A stretch of 64,000 nucleotides of DNA from Ilumatobacteraceae bacterium (GTDB taxonomy: Bacteria > Actinomycetota > Acidimicrobiia > Acidimicrobiales > Ilumatobacteraceae), in contig JAGYKR010000009.1 of assembly GCA_018401375.1 (NCBI GenBank), positions 1 through 64,000 of the forward strand, in the 5' to 3' direction. The notes under the pieces are model-generated. The model was not told the origin of the DNA, made no database searches, and saw only the letters and a list, made by a program, of their open reading frames with translations. Of this stretch, positions 15,661-24,436 are shown piece after piece; within the stretch, counting starts at the first letter, position 1, and every line of letters starts with the position of its first letter. A program made the translations under genes and the position numbers.

Positions 15661-16434
15661 ATGAGCATCGCCGACAGAGCCCTCACCTCCGAGATGGCCT
15701 CGCGACCCGACATGATCCAATGCCGGGGGGTGAAGAAATGGTTCGGTGACTTCCAGGCGCTGTGCGGTGTTGATCTCACCGTCAAGGAGCGGGAGGTCAT
15801 GGTGGTTCTCGGCCCTTCCGGTTCGGGTAAGTCCACGCTGATCCGCTGCATTAACCGTCTTGAAGTCCACCAAGAGGGCCAGATCGTTGTGGATGGGGTG
15901 GAGCTCACTAACGACCTGCGCAACATCGAAAAGATCCGCTCCGAGGTGGGCATGGTCTTTCAGTTGTTCAACCTATTTCCCCATCTCAGCGTGCTTGACA
16001 ATGTGACTCTCGCACCGATTTGGGTCCGTAAGCAGCCCAAGGCCCAAGCGGAAATCCGGGCCATGGAACTCTTGGAACGGGTAGGTATCCCCGAGCAGGC
16101 AGCGAAGTTTCCCGGGCAGTTATCCGGTGGACAACAACAACGCGTGGCGATCGCTCGTTCCTTAGCTATGAATCCCAAGATCATGCTGTTTGATGAGCCG
16201 ACCTCGGCTTTAGACCCGGAGATGATCTCTGAGGTGCTTGACGTCATGAAAGCCCTAGCGGCCGATGGGATGACGATGATCGTGGTCACCCACGAAATGG
16301 GATTCGCACGTGAGGTGGCGGACCGTTTGGTGTTTATGGAAGCGGGGGATGTGGTGGAGGTGGGGACACCGGAAACCTTCTTCACGAACCCCACCGAGGA
16401 GCGCACCAAACTGTTCTTATCCCAGATCCTGTGA
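15661..16434 (+). CDS. Amino-acid ABC transporter ATP-binding protein
   Basis: A 257-residue ATPase of the GlnQ/AapP family. Walker A is GPSGSGKST, the signature [16 protein letters not shown], Walker [13 protein letters not shown] and the switch His is in [12 protein letters not shown] 15661 follows a 67-bp gap after permease 2 and gives the family's normal N-terminus after about 17 extra residues. It powers the two permeases and completes the four-gene operon. The tRNA-Leu gene starts 19 bp beyond, on the other strand. Confidence 0.95.
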   Translation: MSIADRALTSEMASRPDMIQCRGVKKWFGDFQALCGVDLTVKEREVMVVLGPSGSGKSTLIRCINRLEVHQEGQIVVDGVELTNDLRNIEKIRSEVGMVFQLFNLFPHLSVLDNVTLAPIWVRKQPKAQAEIRAMELLERVGIPEQAAKFPGQLSGGQQQRVAIARSLAMNPKIMLFDEPTSALDPEMISEVLDVMKALAADGMTMIVVTHEMGFAREVADRLVFMEAGDVVEVGTPETFFTNPTEERTKLFLSQIL

Positions 16435-16453
16435 CGGGACCCCGGAGTCTCCG

Positions 16454-16534
16454 TGCGGGCGGAGGGACTCGAACCCTCACTCCATAGGAACGGGCTCCTA
16501 AGGCCCGCGCGTCTGCCAGTTCCGCCACGCCCGC
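16454..16534 (-). tRNA. tRNA-Leu (UAG anticodon)
   Basis: Minus strand. The acceptor GCGGGCG pairs with CGCCCGC; the D arm includes GCGGAACTGGCAGACGC; the anticodon stem CGGGC/GCCCG holds the loop CTTAGGA with anticodon TAG; a long variable region and the T arm GAGGGTTCGAGTCCCTC follow. The 81-nt length and long variable region fit type II leucine tRNA. CCA is not encoded; the discriminator is A at 16454. Confidence 0.93.
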
Positions 16535-16649
16535 ATGACACAGCGTTTGCAGGTTGTAACGGTAGCGGTCAGACCGGTGATGTGTCACAGGCCATTAAAT
16601 AGAGATCTGCATCAACGGGACACAGCAGAGCCCGAGAGAACTTGACAGA

Positions 16650-18188
16650 ATGTTAAACGTGACGATCACTGACATACCCGATGCGAATGCCTATGCCCTC
16701 GAGAACCAGTTCGGCCTCGCTGATCGGGTTACCGATGAGGCAGCGCTCCAACGCAGTGTGCAGCGGTTCCGTGAGCGGGGAATCACCTTGCCTACCTTTG
16801 CTCAGGTAGCTAACCCGTCCTCATTTAGCCACGCCGACAAGGTGGGTGATGCCGATCACAACGCAGCCGATCCACGGAACCTGTGGCGGGTGCCTGGCAA
16901 TGATCTTTGGGCGTCAGTTGCAGGTCCCCAAATCATGTGGGTTGCCCTCGTTGACCGGGGTGGACAGTCGATCATCGTGGTGTTCGGCGACCGGTTCCCG
17001 GTGATCACAGCGCACAAGGTGCTCGCTGCCTATTCCTGTCTGGCCCCACGGATCGTGACCGGGCAGTTTGACCCGACCCATCATCCCCAGGTGATTTCTG
17101 GCCCTCTCACCGGTAACGCTACGCCCGGGAGGCGTACGTCCAGCCGGATTATGGCTTCACGAGGCGTGGCGTCCTGCCCGAAGGGATGAGCGCCGAGCGC
17201 TGTGGTTAGGAGCTGGTGTGAGAACCCGGCCGAGGACGTCATCAAAACCCGGCACTGAATCCAATGTAAAGATCTACGACCTGTAACGAACTGGCCAGTC
17301 CAGAGATTTTGTTCTCAATCAGTTCAGTGAGTTTGAACCACCTCATTTGTCACTACGTGACCGGCACCGTCAGAACCAGATGTTCACCCACGTCAGGATC
17401 AGATCCGGACGAGCGACGGTCGCGATCTGCGCCTCGCAGCGTTCACCTCGGCCACCGGGTCAGCGGGCACGATCGCAGCAGGGGACAGACTGAAAGATCT
17501 CCACGGCACCAAGATCGTGGCGGTGGAAGCCCTCGAATGTCCCACCATGTTGGAGAACGGCTTCGGGGAGCACAACATCCAAGGCATCGGCGATAAGCAC
17601 ATCCCTCTGATTCACAATGTGATGAACACTGATCTCGTGGTCGCGATCAGTGATCGCGCTACCGATGACCTCGACGTGATGTTTAACTCCGAGGCCGGCC
17701 GGGCCTATCTGGCCGAACGCAAGGGGCTCGATCCCGCACTCGTGGACGCCCTCGCCCATTTCGGTTTCTCGGCGATCGCCAACGTGTTGGCGGCGATTAA
17801 GACGGCTCGTCTGCTCGATCTCGGGCCGGAGGATGCAGTGATCACTGTGGCCACCGACGGCGGGGATCTCTACCCGAGCGAACGGGCCAAGACGCTCGCC
17901 ACGCGCTACGGCGGCGATTTTGATTCTGCATCTGCCGCTGAGGTCTACGGCACCCATCTCGGATCCATCACCACCGAGGACATGATCGAATGCACCCATC
18001 GGGATCGGACCCGGATCTTTAACCTCGGCTATTACACCTGGGTAGAGCAGCAAGGCACGCCGTTTGAGTTGTTTGAGCAGCGGCGGTCTCAGGAGTTTTG
18101 GCGGGGCCTGCGCCGGTATGTAGGTGTGTGGGACGAGATGATCACCGAGTTCAACGACCGGATCCTCGGTGGGTCAGCCAACTCCTGA
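16650..18188 (+). pseudogene. PLP-dependent cysteine-synthase-like enzyme, broken by many small indels
   Basis: N-terminal half (16650-17189) and C-terminal half (in frame from about 17433, stop 18186-18188) match one protein of about 460 residues in the PLP beta-family. The PLP-binding AHKVLAAY is at about 17010. Between about 16900 and 17430 the expected sequence can be read only by hopping frames: GRQLQVP and LPSLTGVDS in one frame near 16910-16965, VLPEGMSAER after a lost base near 17170, then [33 protein letters not shown] and [15 protein letters not shown]. Substitutions are few while indels are many, so local sequence error is as likely as decay. The N-terminus and last 220 residues look normal. 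Confidence 0.8.
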
Positions 18189-19392
18189 CCAGCCCGGCTG
18201 GCGATGCGCTGTCTGCGGGGCCACCGAGGCGATTGGGACACCGTTCACCTGGCGCTGCCCGAACGCGTCCGTGGATGATCCGCATCATTTGCTGCAGATC
18301 GTCGATACCGCTGCTGCTGAACCGCTGCTCGATGATCGAAATCCGCTGATTCGGTTTGGGCCCCGTTTGGCCTGGTGGCGGTGGGCTCGCGCGAATGGTC
18401 TGAGTGATCAGGACTGCGCGGCCCTGACCTTGGAGGTGGCCGGGGATTTTGTTGTCACCCCCTACCAGCGCGATGGGACCATTTCCGCAGCCATCGGGGC
18501 GGAGGTGTTCGTTAAAGACGAGACCGGATCCGTGGCTGGATCGCAGAAGTCTCGTCACCTTTCGTCGATTCTGTTGCATCTGCGCGCCGCTGAAACCCTC
18601 GGCCTGATCACTGAGCGGCCACCATTGGCGATCGCATCCTGCGGGAATGCTGCGCTCGCTGCGGCCACCTTGGCCGCCCGGGTCGGGTGGCCGATTCAGG
18701 TGTTCGTTCCCGAGTGGATGGATCCGGCCTACTCTCAAAAGTTGAACGAACTCGGCCCGCAAATCACCACCTGTAGGCGCAATGCCGGGGATCCACCGGG
18801 AGATCCGGCCCTGCATCAGTTCCGTGCTGCAGTGGCGGCGGGCGCAATCCCGTTCAGCGTGCAGGGACCAGAGAATGCCTACTGTCTCGACGCCGGCCGG
18901 ACCATGGGATGGGAGATCGCGCACGATCCCTTGGGTCTCCCTGATGCGGTGTTCGTGCAGGTGGGGGGCGGCGCGTTTGCCTCATGTCTCGGTCGCGGGC
19001 TCGGGCCGTCTGTACAGATGTGGGCGGTGCAGGCTGAGGGGTGCGCCCCATTGGCTCGGGCCTGGGAGCGCTGCGGGCGAGTGAGCGATCCGGTTCAGCA
19101 TTGGGGTGAGATCATGACGCCGTGGGAGTCGCCACATTCGGTTGCTGATGGGATCCTCGATGACGAGACCTATGACTGGATTGGTGTGATGCAGGCGATG
19201 CGAGCCAGCGGCGGGGGACCGGTGGTGGCGAGCGAGGAACAGATCCGTGAGGCGAATTCTCTCGCTCGGGCTGCGGGCTATCAGGTCAGCCACACCGGCT
19301 CGGCGGGTCTCGCGGGTCTTCTCGCCCGGGCAGAAACCTTGCGGCCCACGGATCGTGTTGCAGTGGTGATGTCGGGAGTCGCCCGCAGTTAA
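18169..19392 (+). CDS. Threonine-synthase-like PLP enzyme
   Basis: A 407-residue fold-type II PLP protein. The N-terminus has a zinc-ribbon-like CAVCG...WRCP, as in threonine synthase, but only three cysteines are evident. The likely PLP Lys is in [15 protein letters not shown], followed by the Asn loop ASCGNAALA and a Gly-rich phosphate site [13 protein letters not shown]. These deviate from standard threonine synthase (SFKDR, SSGNTG), so substrate is uncertain. GTG 18169 overlaps the tail of the upstream PLP pseudogene by 20 bp. Two adjacent PLP genes suggest one amino-acid pathway step pair. Confidence 0.75.
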   Translation: MGQPTPDQPGWRCAVCGATEAIGTPFTWRCPNASVDDPHHLLQIVDTAAAEPLLDDRNPLIRFGPRLAWWRWARANGLSDQDCAALTLEVAGDFVVTPYQRDGTISAAIGAEVFVKDETGSVAGSQKSRHLSSILLHLRAAETLGLITERPPLAIASCGNAALAAATLAARVGWPIQVFVPEWMDPAYSQKLNELGPQITTCRRNAGDPPGDPALHQFRAAVAAGAIPFSVQGPENAYCLDAGRTMGWEIAHDPLGLPDAVFVQVGGGAFASCLGRGLGPSVQMWAVQAEGCAPLARAWERCGRVSDPVQHWGEIMTPWESPHSVADGILDDETYDWIGVMQAMRASGGGPVVASEEQIREANSLARAAGYQVSHTGSAGLAGLLARAETLRPTDRVAVVMSGVARS

Positions 19393-19448
19393 TTATTCAA
19401 CCGTGACTATTCGACCGTGCTTACTCAACCGTGACTATTCGACCGTGA
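19393..19448. repeat. 4 x 14-bp tandem repeat spanning the carbonic anhydrase stop
   Basis: Units TTATTCAACCGTGA, CTATTCGACCGTGC, TTACTCAACCGTGA and CTATTCGACCGTGA run without gaps. They alternate A/G at position 7, so the array is also a duplicated 28-bp dimer. On the minus strand the first unit holds the end and stop codon of the carbonic anhydrase gene; the rest are extra copies beyond the stop. Confidence 0.95.
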
Positions 19449-19938
19449 TGAGGCGTCCGGTCGTCACCTCATAAACGAAGCCGGTGATGTGCTCTTTGTG
19501 CTGTACAAAAGGAGTACTGCGTAAGCGGGTGATCGATTGACGCACATCGGCATAGGGGTCGGTGAAGGATTCCAGAGCCCACCACGGCTTGATGCCAAGT
19601 TCGGCTTCGAGTTCGGCTTTAAACGCATCCTCGGTCACCTTTTGGAGCCCGCAGTCAGTGTGGTGGACCAAGATGATCTCTCGGGTACCGAGCAGTCGCT
19701 GGGAGAGACACAGCGAGCGGATCACATCATCGGTGACCACCCCGCCGGCATTGCGAATGATGTGGGCCTCACCGTGACGAAGGCCGAGCAGCTCAAACAA
19801 GTCCATCCGCGAGTCCATGCAGGCCACGACGGCGAGTTGTCGCAGCGGCGCTACCTCCAAGTCACCCTCATCAAATGATTCGGCGTACCGCTGGTTGTGG
19901 CTGACCATCGCAGGAGCGTTGGGAACGAAGTCGGTCAT
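19435..19938 (-). CDS. Beta-class carbonic anhydrase
   Basis: A 167-residue zinc enzyme interconverting CO2 and bicarbonate. Zinc and catalytic residues are in VACMDSRMD (Cys, Asp, Arg) and VHHTDCG (His, Cys), and RNAGG is conserved. Length is at the short end for the family, as in the mycobacterial-type small beta-anhydrases. The start ATG overlaps the stop of an upstream wHTH gene by ATGA, so both are one unit. Its stop is inside a 14-bp tandem repeat. Confidence 0.92.
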   Translation of the reverse strand: MTDFVPNAPAMVSHNQRYAESFDEGDLEVAPLRQLAVVACMDSRMDLFELLGLRHGEAHIIRNAGGVVTDDVIRSLCLSQRLLGTREIILVHHTDCGLQKVTEDAFKAELEAELGIKPWWALESFTDPYADVRQSITRLRSTPFVQHKEHITGFVYEVTTGRLITVE

Positions 19939-20243
19939 AAAGATCCTTGAGGTGAAGAGAGCGGGTCAAGGATCGCACCGAGGCGATGCGAGGACTCGAG
20001 GGGATGACGAAGTGGGCGTTCGAGATCCATCTGGTAGATGTTGCGGCGGCCCACCTTGGTGGATGTCAGGTAACCGGCCTCAATCAGTTCGTGCACGATG
20101 CGATGCACCGCTCGTTCGCCGATCCCAACTTTCTGGGCAATCTCAGAGAGGCGGATATCGGGTTGATGGGCGATACAGACCATGACGTGGCCGTGGTTGG
20201 TAAGAAAGGTCCAACTTGGGATATCCGGACTCGCGCTAGCCAT
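19935..20243 (-). CDS. Winged helix-turn-helix regulator
   Basis: A small protein of about 102 residues from ATG 20243 (GTG/ATG at 20261 also possible). The helix-turn-helix is DIRLSEIAQKVGIGERAVHRIVHELIEAGYLTSTKVGRRNIYQMD, a MarR/GntR-like winged helix whose wing is KVGRRN. A ligand domain is absent. It overlaps the carbonic anhydrase gene by 4 bp and probably controls that operon and perhaps the divergent clpP, about 100 bp away. The regulated target is inferred only from position. Confidence 0.8.
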   Translation of the reverse strand: MASASPDIPSWTFLTNHGHVMVCIAHQPDIRLSEIAQKVGIGERAVHRIVHELIEAGYLTSTKVGRRNIYQMDLERPLRHPLESSHRLGAILDPLSSPQGSL

Positions 20244-20345
20244 TGCCTCAGGTGATAGCACATCAGCGGGTCATCGCGGTGTTTCCCATGGGCACATCGG
20301 CGCCCCACATCTCACAATGGGGTGGGGGACGGTAGCGTGACGTCT

Positions 20346-20939
20346 ATGTCGGAAATGATCCCAGTTCAGGCCGCAGACGGCGGTTTCGACCCTCGCAGTG
20401 ATGTCTTCAATCGGCTGTTAAAGAGTCGAGTGGTAATGCTCGGCTCGGATGTGAACGACGAGATCGCCAATCAGATCTGTGCACAGCTGCTGTATCTGGA
20501 GAGCGAAGATCCCACTGCTGACATCTGGCTCTACATCAACAGCCCCGGTGGATCAGTGACCGCCGGCATGGCGATCTACGACACGATGCAGTTCGTTGGT
20601 TGTGATGTGGCCACGGTGTGTCTCGGTCTGGCCGCCTCGATGGGGCAGTTCCTTTTGGCCGCTGGCGCTCCCGGCAAGCGGTACACGCTGCCGAACGCCC
20701 GGATCATGATGCACCAGCCATTGGCCGGTCTCCGGGGTCAAGCTGCCGACATCGCGATTCAGGCGGAGCAACTCGCCTTTGTGAAGCGTCGGATGGCGGA
20801 GTTGATTGCGTTCCACTCTGGCCAGGAATATGACCAGATTCGTGCTGACTCTGAGCGTGACCGTTGGTTCACCGCCGAGCAGGCCAAAGAATACGGTCTC
20901 GTGGACAAGGTCATCTTGCGCCGCGGCGAAATCCTCTGA
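20346..20939 (+). CDS. clpP: ATP-dependent Clp protease proteolytic subunit
   Basis: A 197-residue serine protease subunit. Catalytic Ser is in GLAASMGQFLL, His in MMHQP and Asp in SERDRWF. The sequence INSPGGSVTAGMAIYDTMQ resembles actinobacterial ClpP1. No second clpP or clpX follows, unlike the usual clpP1-clpP2-clpX operon, so partners must be encoded elsewhere. ATG 20346 is preferred over the upstream in-frame start at 20322. The gene is convergent with a lipoprotein gene; the inverted repeat CCCGCCG/CGGCGGG near 20954-20996 may act as a shared terminator. Confidence 0.95.
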   Translation: MSEMIPVQAADGGFDPRSDVFNRLLKSRVVMLGSDVNDEIANQICAQLLYLESEDPTADIWLYINSPGGSVTAGMAIYDTMQFVGCDVATVCLGLAASMGQFLLAAGAPGKRYTLPNARIMMHQPLAGLRGQAADIAIQAEQLAFVKRRMAELIAFHSGQEYDQIRADSERDRWFTAEQAKEYGLVDKVILRRGEIL

Positions 20940-20983
20940 CTCGCCGGTGATTGCCCGCCGTTGATTGATTAGCCGTTGATGAG

Positions 20984-21472
20984 CTAGCCGGCGGGAACAG
21001 TGCCGCTCGAGGGCTGCGGGATGACCGCTGGACCATGGGGCGTGATCGTGGTCACCGGCCCGAGATCCACCCCACACCAAGCCGAGACCCACTCGGCGAT
21101 CCTGACGGCAGCAGCCTCACTCGCGTACGCGGTGAGGGCTGCGGTCTGCACGGTCTCCTCGTCTTGTGGATCCACGGCCGCAGCGGTTTCGATCGCCACC
21201 AGAATGCGCATCATCTCCGATTCAATGTCCACGGGCGCGAGGCGGATCAGCATTTCATAATGGGAAATCGTTGCTGAGAGTTGCTCTTGATCGGTGATGA
21301 GCGGGGACACCAAGGCCACTGGATCGGCGGCTACCTCACCACAGAAGCGCTCGGCGTCGCTGCCCTCGTCACGAGAACAGCCAAGGCTCAGTCCGGCGGA
21401 TAGTACGAGTGCCGTCACAACCGTCACTGTTCTCACTGTTGTCACTGTTGTCACTGTTGTCATGGTGGACAT
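20984..21472 (-). CDS. Putative lipoprotein of unknown function
   Basis: About 162 residues from ATG 21472 (the frame extends to 21526). The N-terminus is built from a 9-bp repeat encoding TVTTVTTV followed by the hydrophobic VTALVLSAGLSLGC lipobox, so it is probably exported and lipid-anchored. The remainder is helical and acidic with two Cys (FCGEV, SAWCGV) that may form a disulfide, and ends in a Pro/Thr-rich tail. No family is recognised. Confidence 0.7.
   Translation of the reverse strand: MSTMTTVTTVTTVRTVTVVTALVLSAGLSLGCSRDEGSDAERFCGEVAADPVALVSPLITDQEQLSATISHYEMLIRLAPVDIESEMMRILVAIETAAAVDPQDEETVQTAALTAYASEAAAVRIAEWVSAWCGVDLGPVTTITPHGPAVIPQPSSGTVPAG
21429..21464. repeat. Four 9-bp repeats in the lipoprotein signal region
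   Basis: GTTCTCACT followed by GTTGTCACT twice and GTTGTCATG. Nine-base units keep the frame and encode Thr-Val-Thr/Thr-Thr-Val in the signal peptide of the minus-strand lipoprotein. Confidence 0.85.
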
Positions 21473-21677
21473 CGGGCGCACCCACCGGTGACGGCGACGT
21501 TCATTTGCAATGGGGGCAATGGGCACGATGTGAGTGTGCCAGACCCTTCGGTGTAGATGCGGTCATCACTGAGCCTTCGCCAACGTTCCACTGGTTTTCT
21601 GCCTACTCGATTCATGGTGCGACCACCTGAGGCCATTCCCGGTCAAGGGGCCGGGGGATTGGTTGTGAGGAGGGTCA

Positions 21678-23204
21678 ATGTTCGCCACCGTCGCATCGGC
21701 ATCCATTCTGGGTGCTGCAGGACATCGAGTGACCGTGGAGGTCCACATCGGTAACGGTCTGCCTGGGTTCACCATGGTCGGGCTTCCCGATGAGACCTGC
21801 CGGGAAGCACGAGACCGGGTCCGGGCCGCGATCTTGAGCACGGGGCTGTGCTGGCCGGATCGTCGGATCACGGTCAATCTTGCACCATCTCGCCACCGCA
21901 AGACCGGCACGGGTCTCGATCTAGCGATAGCGATCGGGGTGTTGTCCGCTAACGGCAACATCACGGCCGATGCGATCGCGGACCTCGGGTGCGTGGGCGA
22001 GTTAGGTCTCGACGGGTCGGTGCGCCCGGTGCCGGGGATCGCCCCAATGGTCGGGGTACTCGGCGATCTCGATGCGGTGGTGCCAGCGAGATCTGTGCAC
22101 GAGGCGCTACGAGCAGCAGGTGGTCGGGTCCGCCCGGTGGCCCATCTCTCAGAGTTGGTGTCGGTGTTGACCGGGGAGGCCCCATGGCCGGACCACCAGG
22201 TGGAGGCCCCCGACGCGGTCGTGGATCTGGTGGCGGACCTCGCTGATGTTCACGGTCAGCCAGTGGCGAGGCGAGCCCTCGAAATTGCGGCGGCCGGATC
22301 CCATCACATGTTGCTCGTCGGCCCACCTGGCTCCGGCAAGACCATGTTGGCGCGTCGACTGCCGGGGCTGTTGCCCCGGTTGGAACGCGATGCGGCGATG
22401 GAAGTGACGATGATTCACTCGGCGGCGGGGGTGCGTCTGCCTCCGCTCGGGTTCGTGGATCTTCCACCGTTTCGCGCTCCCCATCACAGCAGTTCCAACG
22501 TGGCTCTCGTAGGTGGTGGATCGCATCTGTTGCGGCCGGGAGAAATATCTCTCGCGCATCGAGGTGTGTTGTTTTTGGATGAGTTGGGGGAGTTCGCCCC
22601 CTCGGTGCTCGACGCCTTGCGTCAACCCCTAGAAGAAGGGGTGATCCATGTGGCTCGGGCCCACGTTCATGCGGATTTGCCGGCCCGCTTCCAGTTGGTG
22701 GCTGCCACGAACCCGTGTCCCTGCGGAGGTGGGCCACCGGGGTCATGCCAATGTGATGAGACCAGCCGGCAGCGCTATCTGCGGCGGCTGTCGGGGCCGT
22801 TGATGGACCGTTTCGATCTGCGTGTGGCGGTGCATCCCCCCGATGTGGAGGAGATTTTGACCACGCAAACATCCGAACCCTCGTCGGCGGTGGCGGCCCG
22901 GGTGCTGCAGGCCCGACAGGTCGCGGTATCCCGCAGCGGATGCACGAACGCCGAACTCGATGGAGCCGCCCTGGACCTGCACGCCCCGCTCAGCGATGCA
23001 GCCCGGTCCTTGTTGCGATTTGAACTTGTGTGTAACCGTCTCACCGGCCGGGGGTTGCATCGGATCCGTCGGGTGGCGCGCACCATTGCTGACCTCGATG
23101 CACAGTCAGGGCGCGATCCGGTGCAGATGATTGAGGAAGCCCACGTCGCCGAGGCCCTCCGGATGCGCGCTCAGATCCACGCTCGGCTGCCGGAGATCGC
23201 CTGA
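21678..23204 (+). CDS. comM: YifB/ComM-family AAA+ ATPase
   Basis: A 508-residue Mg-chelatase-like protein. Residues 1-160 form the S5-like ChlI domain (HIGNGLPGFTMVGLPDE), then an AAA+ module with Walker A GPPGSGKTM near 214 and Walker B LFLDELGEF, the NPCPCG cysteine motif, and a C-terminal lid. ComM is a hexameric helicase promoting branch migration during natural transformation. It starts at ATG 21678 after GAGGAGGG, and its stop overlaps dprA by TGATG. The comM-dprA pair implies a shared role in DNA uptake or recombination. Confidence 0.94.
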   Translation: MFATVASASILGAAGHRVTVEVHIGNGLPGFTMVGLPDETCREARDRVRAAILSTGLCWPDRRITVNLAPSRHRKTGTGLDLAIAIGVLSANGNITADAIADLGCVGELGLDGSVRPVPGIAPMVGVLGDLDAVVPARSVHEALRAAGGRVRPVAHLSELVSVLTGEAPWPDHQVEAPDAVVDLVADLADVHGQPVARRALEIAAAGSHHMLLVGPPGSGKTMLARRLPGLLPRLERDAAMEVTMIHSAAGVRLPPLGFVDLPPFRAPHHSSSNVALVGGGSHLLRPGEISLAHRGVLFLDELGEFAPSVLDALRQPLEEGVIHVARAHVHADLPARFQLVAATNPCPCGGGPPGSCQCDETSRQRYLRRLSGPLMDRFDLRVAVHPPDVEEILTTQTSEPSSAVAARVLQARQVAVSRSGCTNAELDGAALDLHAPLSDAARSLLRFELVCNRLTGRGLHRIRRVARTIADLDAQSGRDPVQMIEEAHVAEALRMRAQIHARLPEIA

Positions 23205-24436
23205 TGTCGCTGATACCTGAGGCACCCGCAGACCCCGCTGAGGTGGGTGTGTTGGCCATCTTGGCGGGCCTGTCCGGAATGGGGCCGCGCCGACTGCGAT
23301 TGCTGCTCGCCCATCTCGATCCGATCGATGCTTTCCACGCACTCGCCGATCCGGGCGGATTGCCCTCGGACCTCGCCGACTTCTATTCGCTCGATCTACG
23401 CCGGGGGTGGGCTGTGGCGGTGCGGTCCTGCAATCTCGAGCAGGTGGCCACCAACTGCGCAGAGTTAGGTCTGCGCGCTGCGGCTTTCGGATCAGCGCAG
23501 TATCCCCGATTGCTTCTGGCTGATCCGGTACCTCCGGCAGTGATGTTTTGGCGGGGTGAACTGCAGTGCCTCGCAGAGCGCCGGGTGGGGATCGTCGGCA
23601 CCCGCAACCCGACGCGCAGCGGGGTAGCCACCGCAGGGACCTTGGCCCAAGAGTTAGCCGAGGCCGGGATCGCAGTGGTGTCAGGTTTGGCTCGCGGGAT
23701 TGATGGGGCGGCGCATCGGGGCGCTTTGTCCGCTCGGGGACCGGTGATCGCAGTGGTCGGTAACGGTCCGGATAAGGCGTACCCGGCCTCGCATCGAGAC
23801 CTTTGGCAACAGGTCTGCGATCACGGCCTCCTGATCACTGAATGGCCACCGGGGGTACCGCCCGACTCGTATCGGTTCCCGATGCGCAACCGGATCCTCG
23901 CTGCGTTGAGCGAGGTCGTCGTGGTGGTTGAATCCCGTGAGCGGGGCGGATCGCTGTCCACGGTCCGGGAGGCATCGCTCAGAGGGATTCCGGTGATGGC
24001 TGTCCCCGGATCCCTGCACACCCGAGCTAGCGCTGGCACGAACCAGTTGCTGTGTGATGGAGCACCTCCGGTCACCTGCACCGAAGATGTGCTCGTTGCG
24101 CTCGGGCTCCACTCGCAGCGGCGCAGCGACCTGGCCCAAGATCCACGTCCGGCGGTAGGCCAGATGGAAGCTGCGATCTTGGATCGCTGTCGGATCCGAC
24201 CTCAGACCCTCGACGACCTGTGTCGGGGGTTAGCGATCACGGTCAGCACAGCAGCGCTTGCCGTTGCTCGGCTTGAGCGCGACGGCTGGGTGGCCGAGAC
24301 CGGAGGCTGGTTTGAGGTGCTCGGTGCGTGGGCGGGAACCCCGAGTGCTGAGGCGGGTGAGGGGGCTGAACACGACATTGCTGACGCAGGGTGTCCAGAA
24401 CACAGCGGACCGGAGGCAATACCCTATGGAACATGA
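23204..24436 (+). CDS. dprA: DNA processing protein DprA
   Basis: A 410-residue protein that protects incoming single-stranded DNA and loads RecA. An N-terminal HhH/SAM-like region precedes the Rossmann core: GIVGTRNPTRSG, VVSGLARGIDGAAHRGAL, and RNRILAALSEVVVVVES with GGSLSTV. A C-terminal winged helix (RPQTLDDLCRGLAI) follows. It overlaps comM by one base and xerC by ATGA. Its presence, with comM, hints at natural competence or a retained recombination role; no other competence genes are in view. Confidence 0.95.
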   Translation: MSLIPEAPADPAEVGVLAILAGLSGMGPRRLRLLLAHLDPIDAFHALADPGGLPSDLADFYSLDLRRGWAVAVRSCNLEQVATNCAELGLRAAAFGSAQYPRLLLADPVPPAVMFWRGELQCLAERRVGIVGTRNPTRSGVATAGTLAQELAEAGIAVVSGLARGIDGAAHRGALSARGPVIAVVGNGPDKAYPASHRDLWQQVCDHGLLITEWPPGVPPDSYRFPMRNRILAALSEVVVVVESRERGGSLSTVREASLRGIPVMAVPGSLHTRASAGTNQLLCDGAPPVTCTEDVLVALGLHSQRRSDLAQDPRPAVGQMEAAILDRCRIRPQTLDDLCRGLAITVSTAALAVARLERDGWVAETGGWFEVLGAWAGTPSAEAGEGAEHDIADAGCPEHSGPEAIPYGT

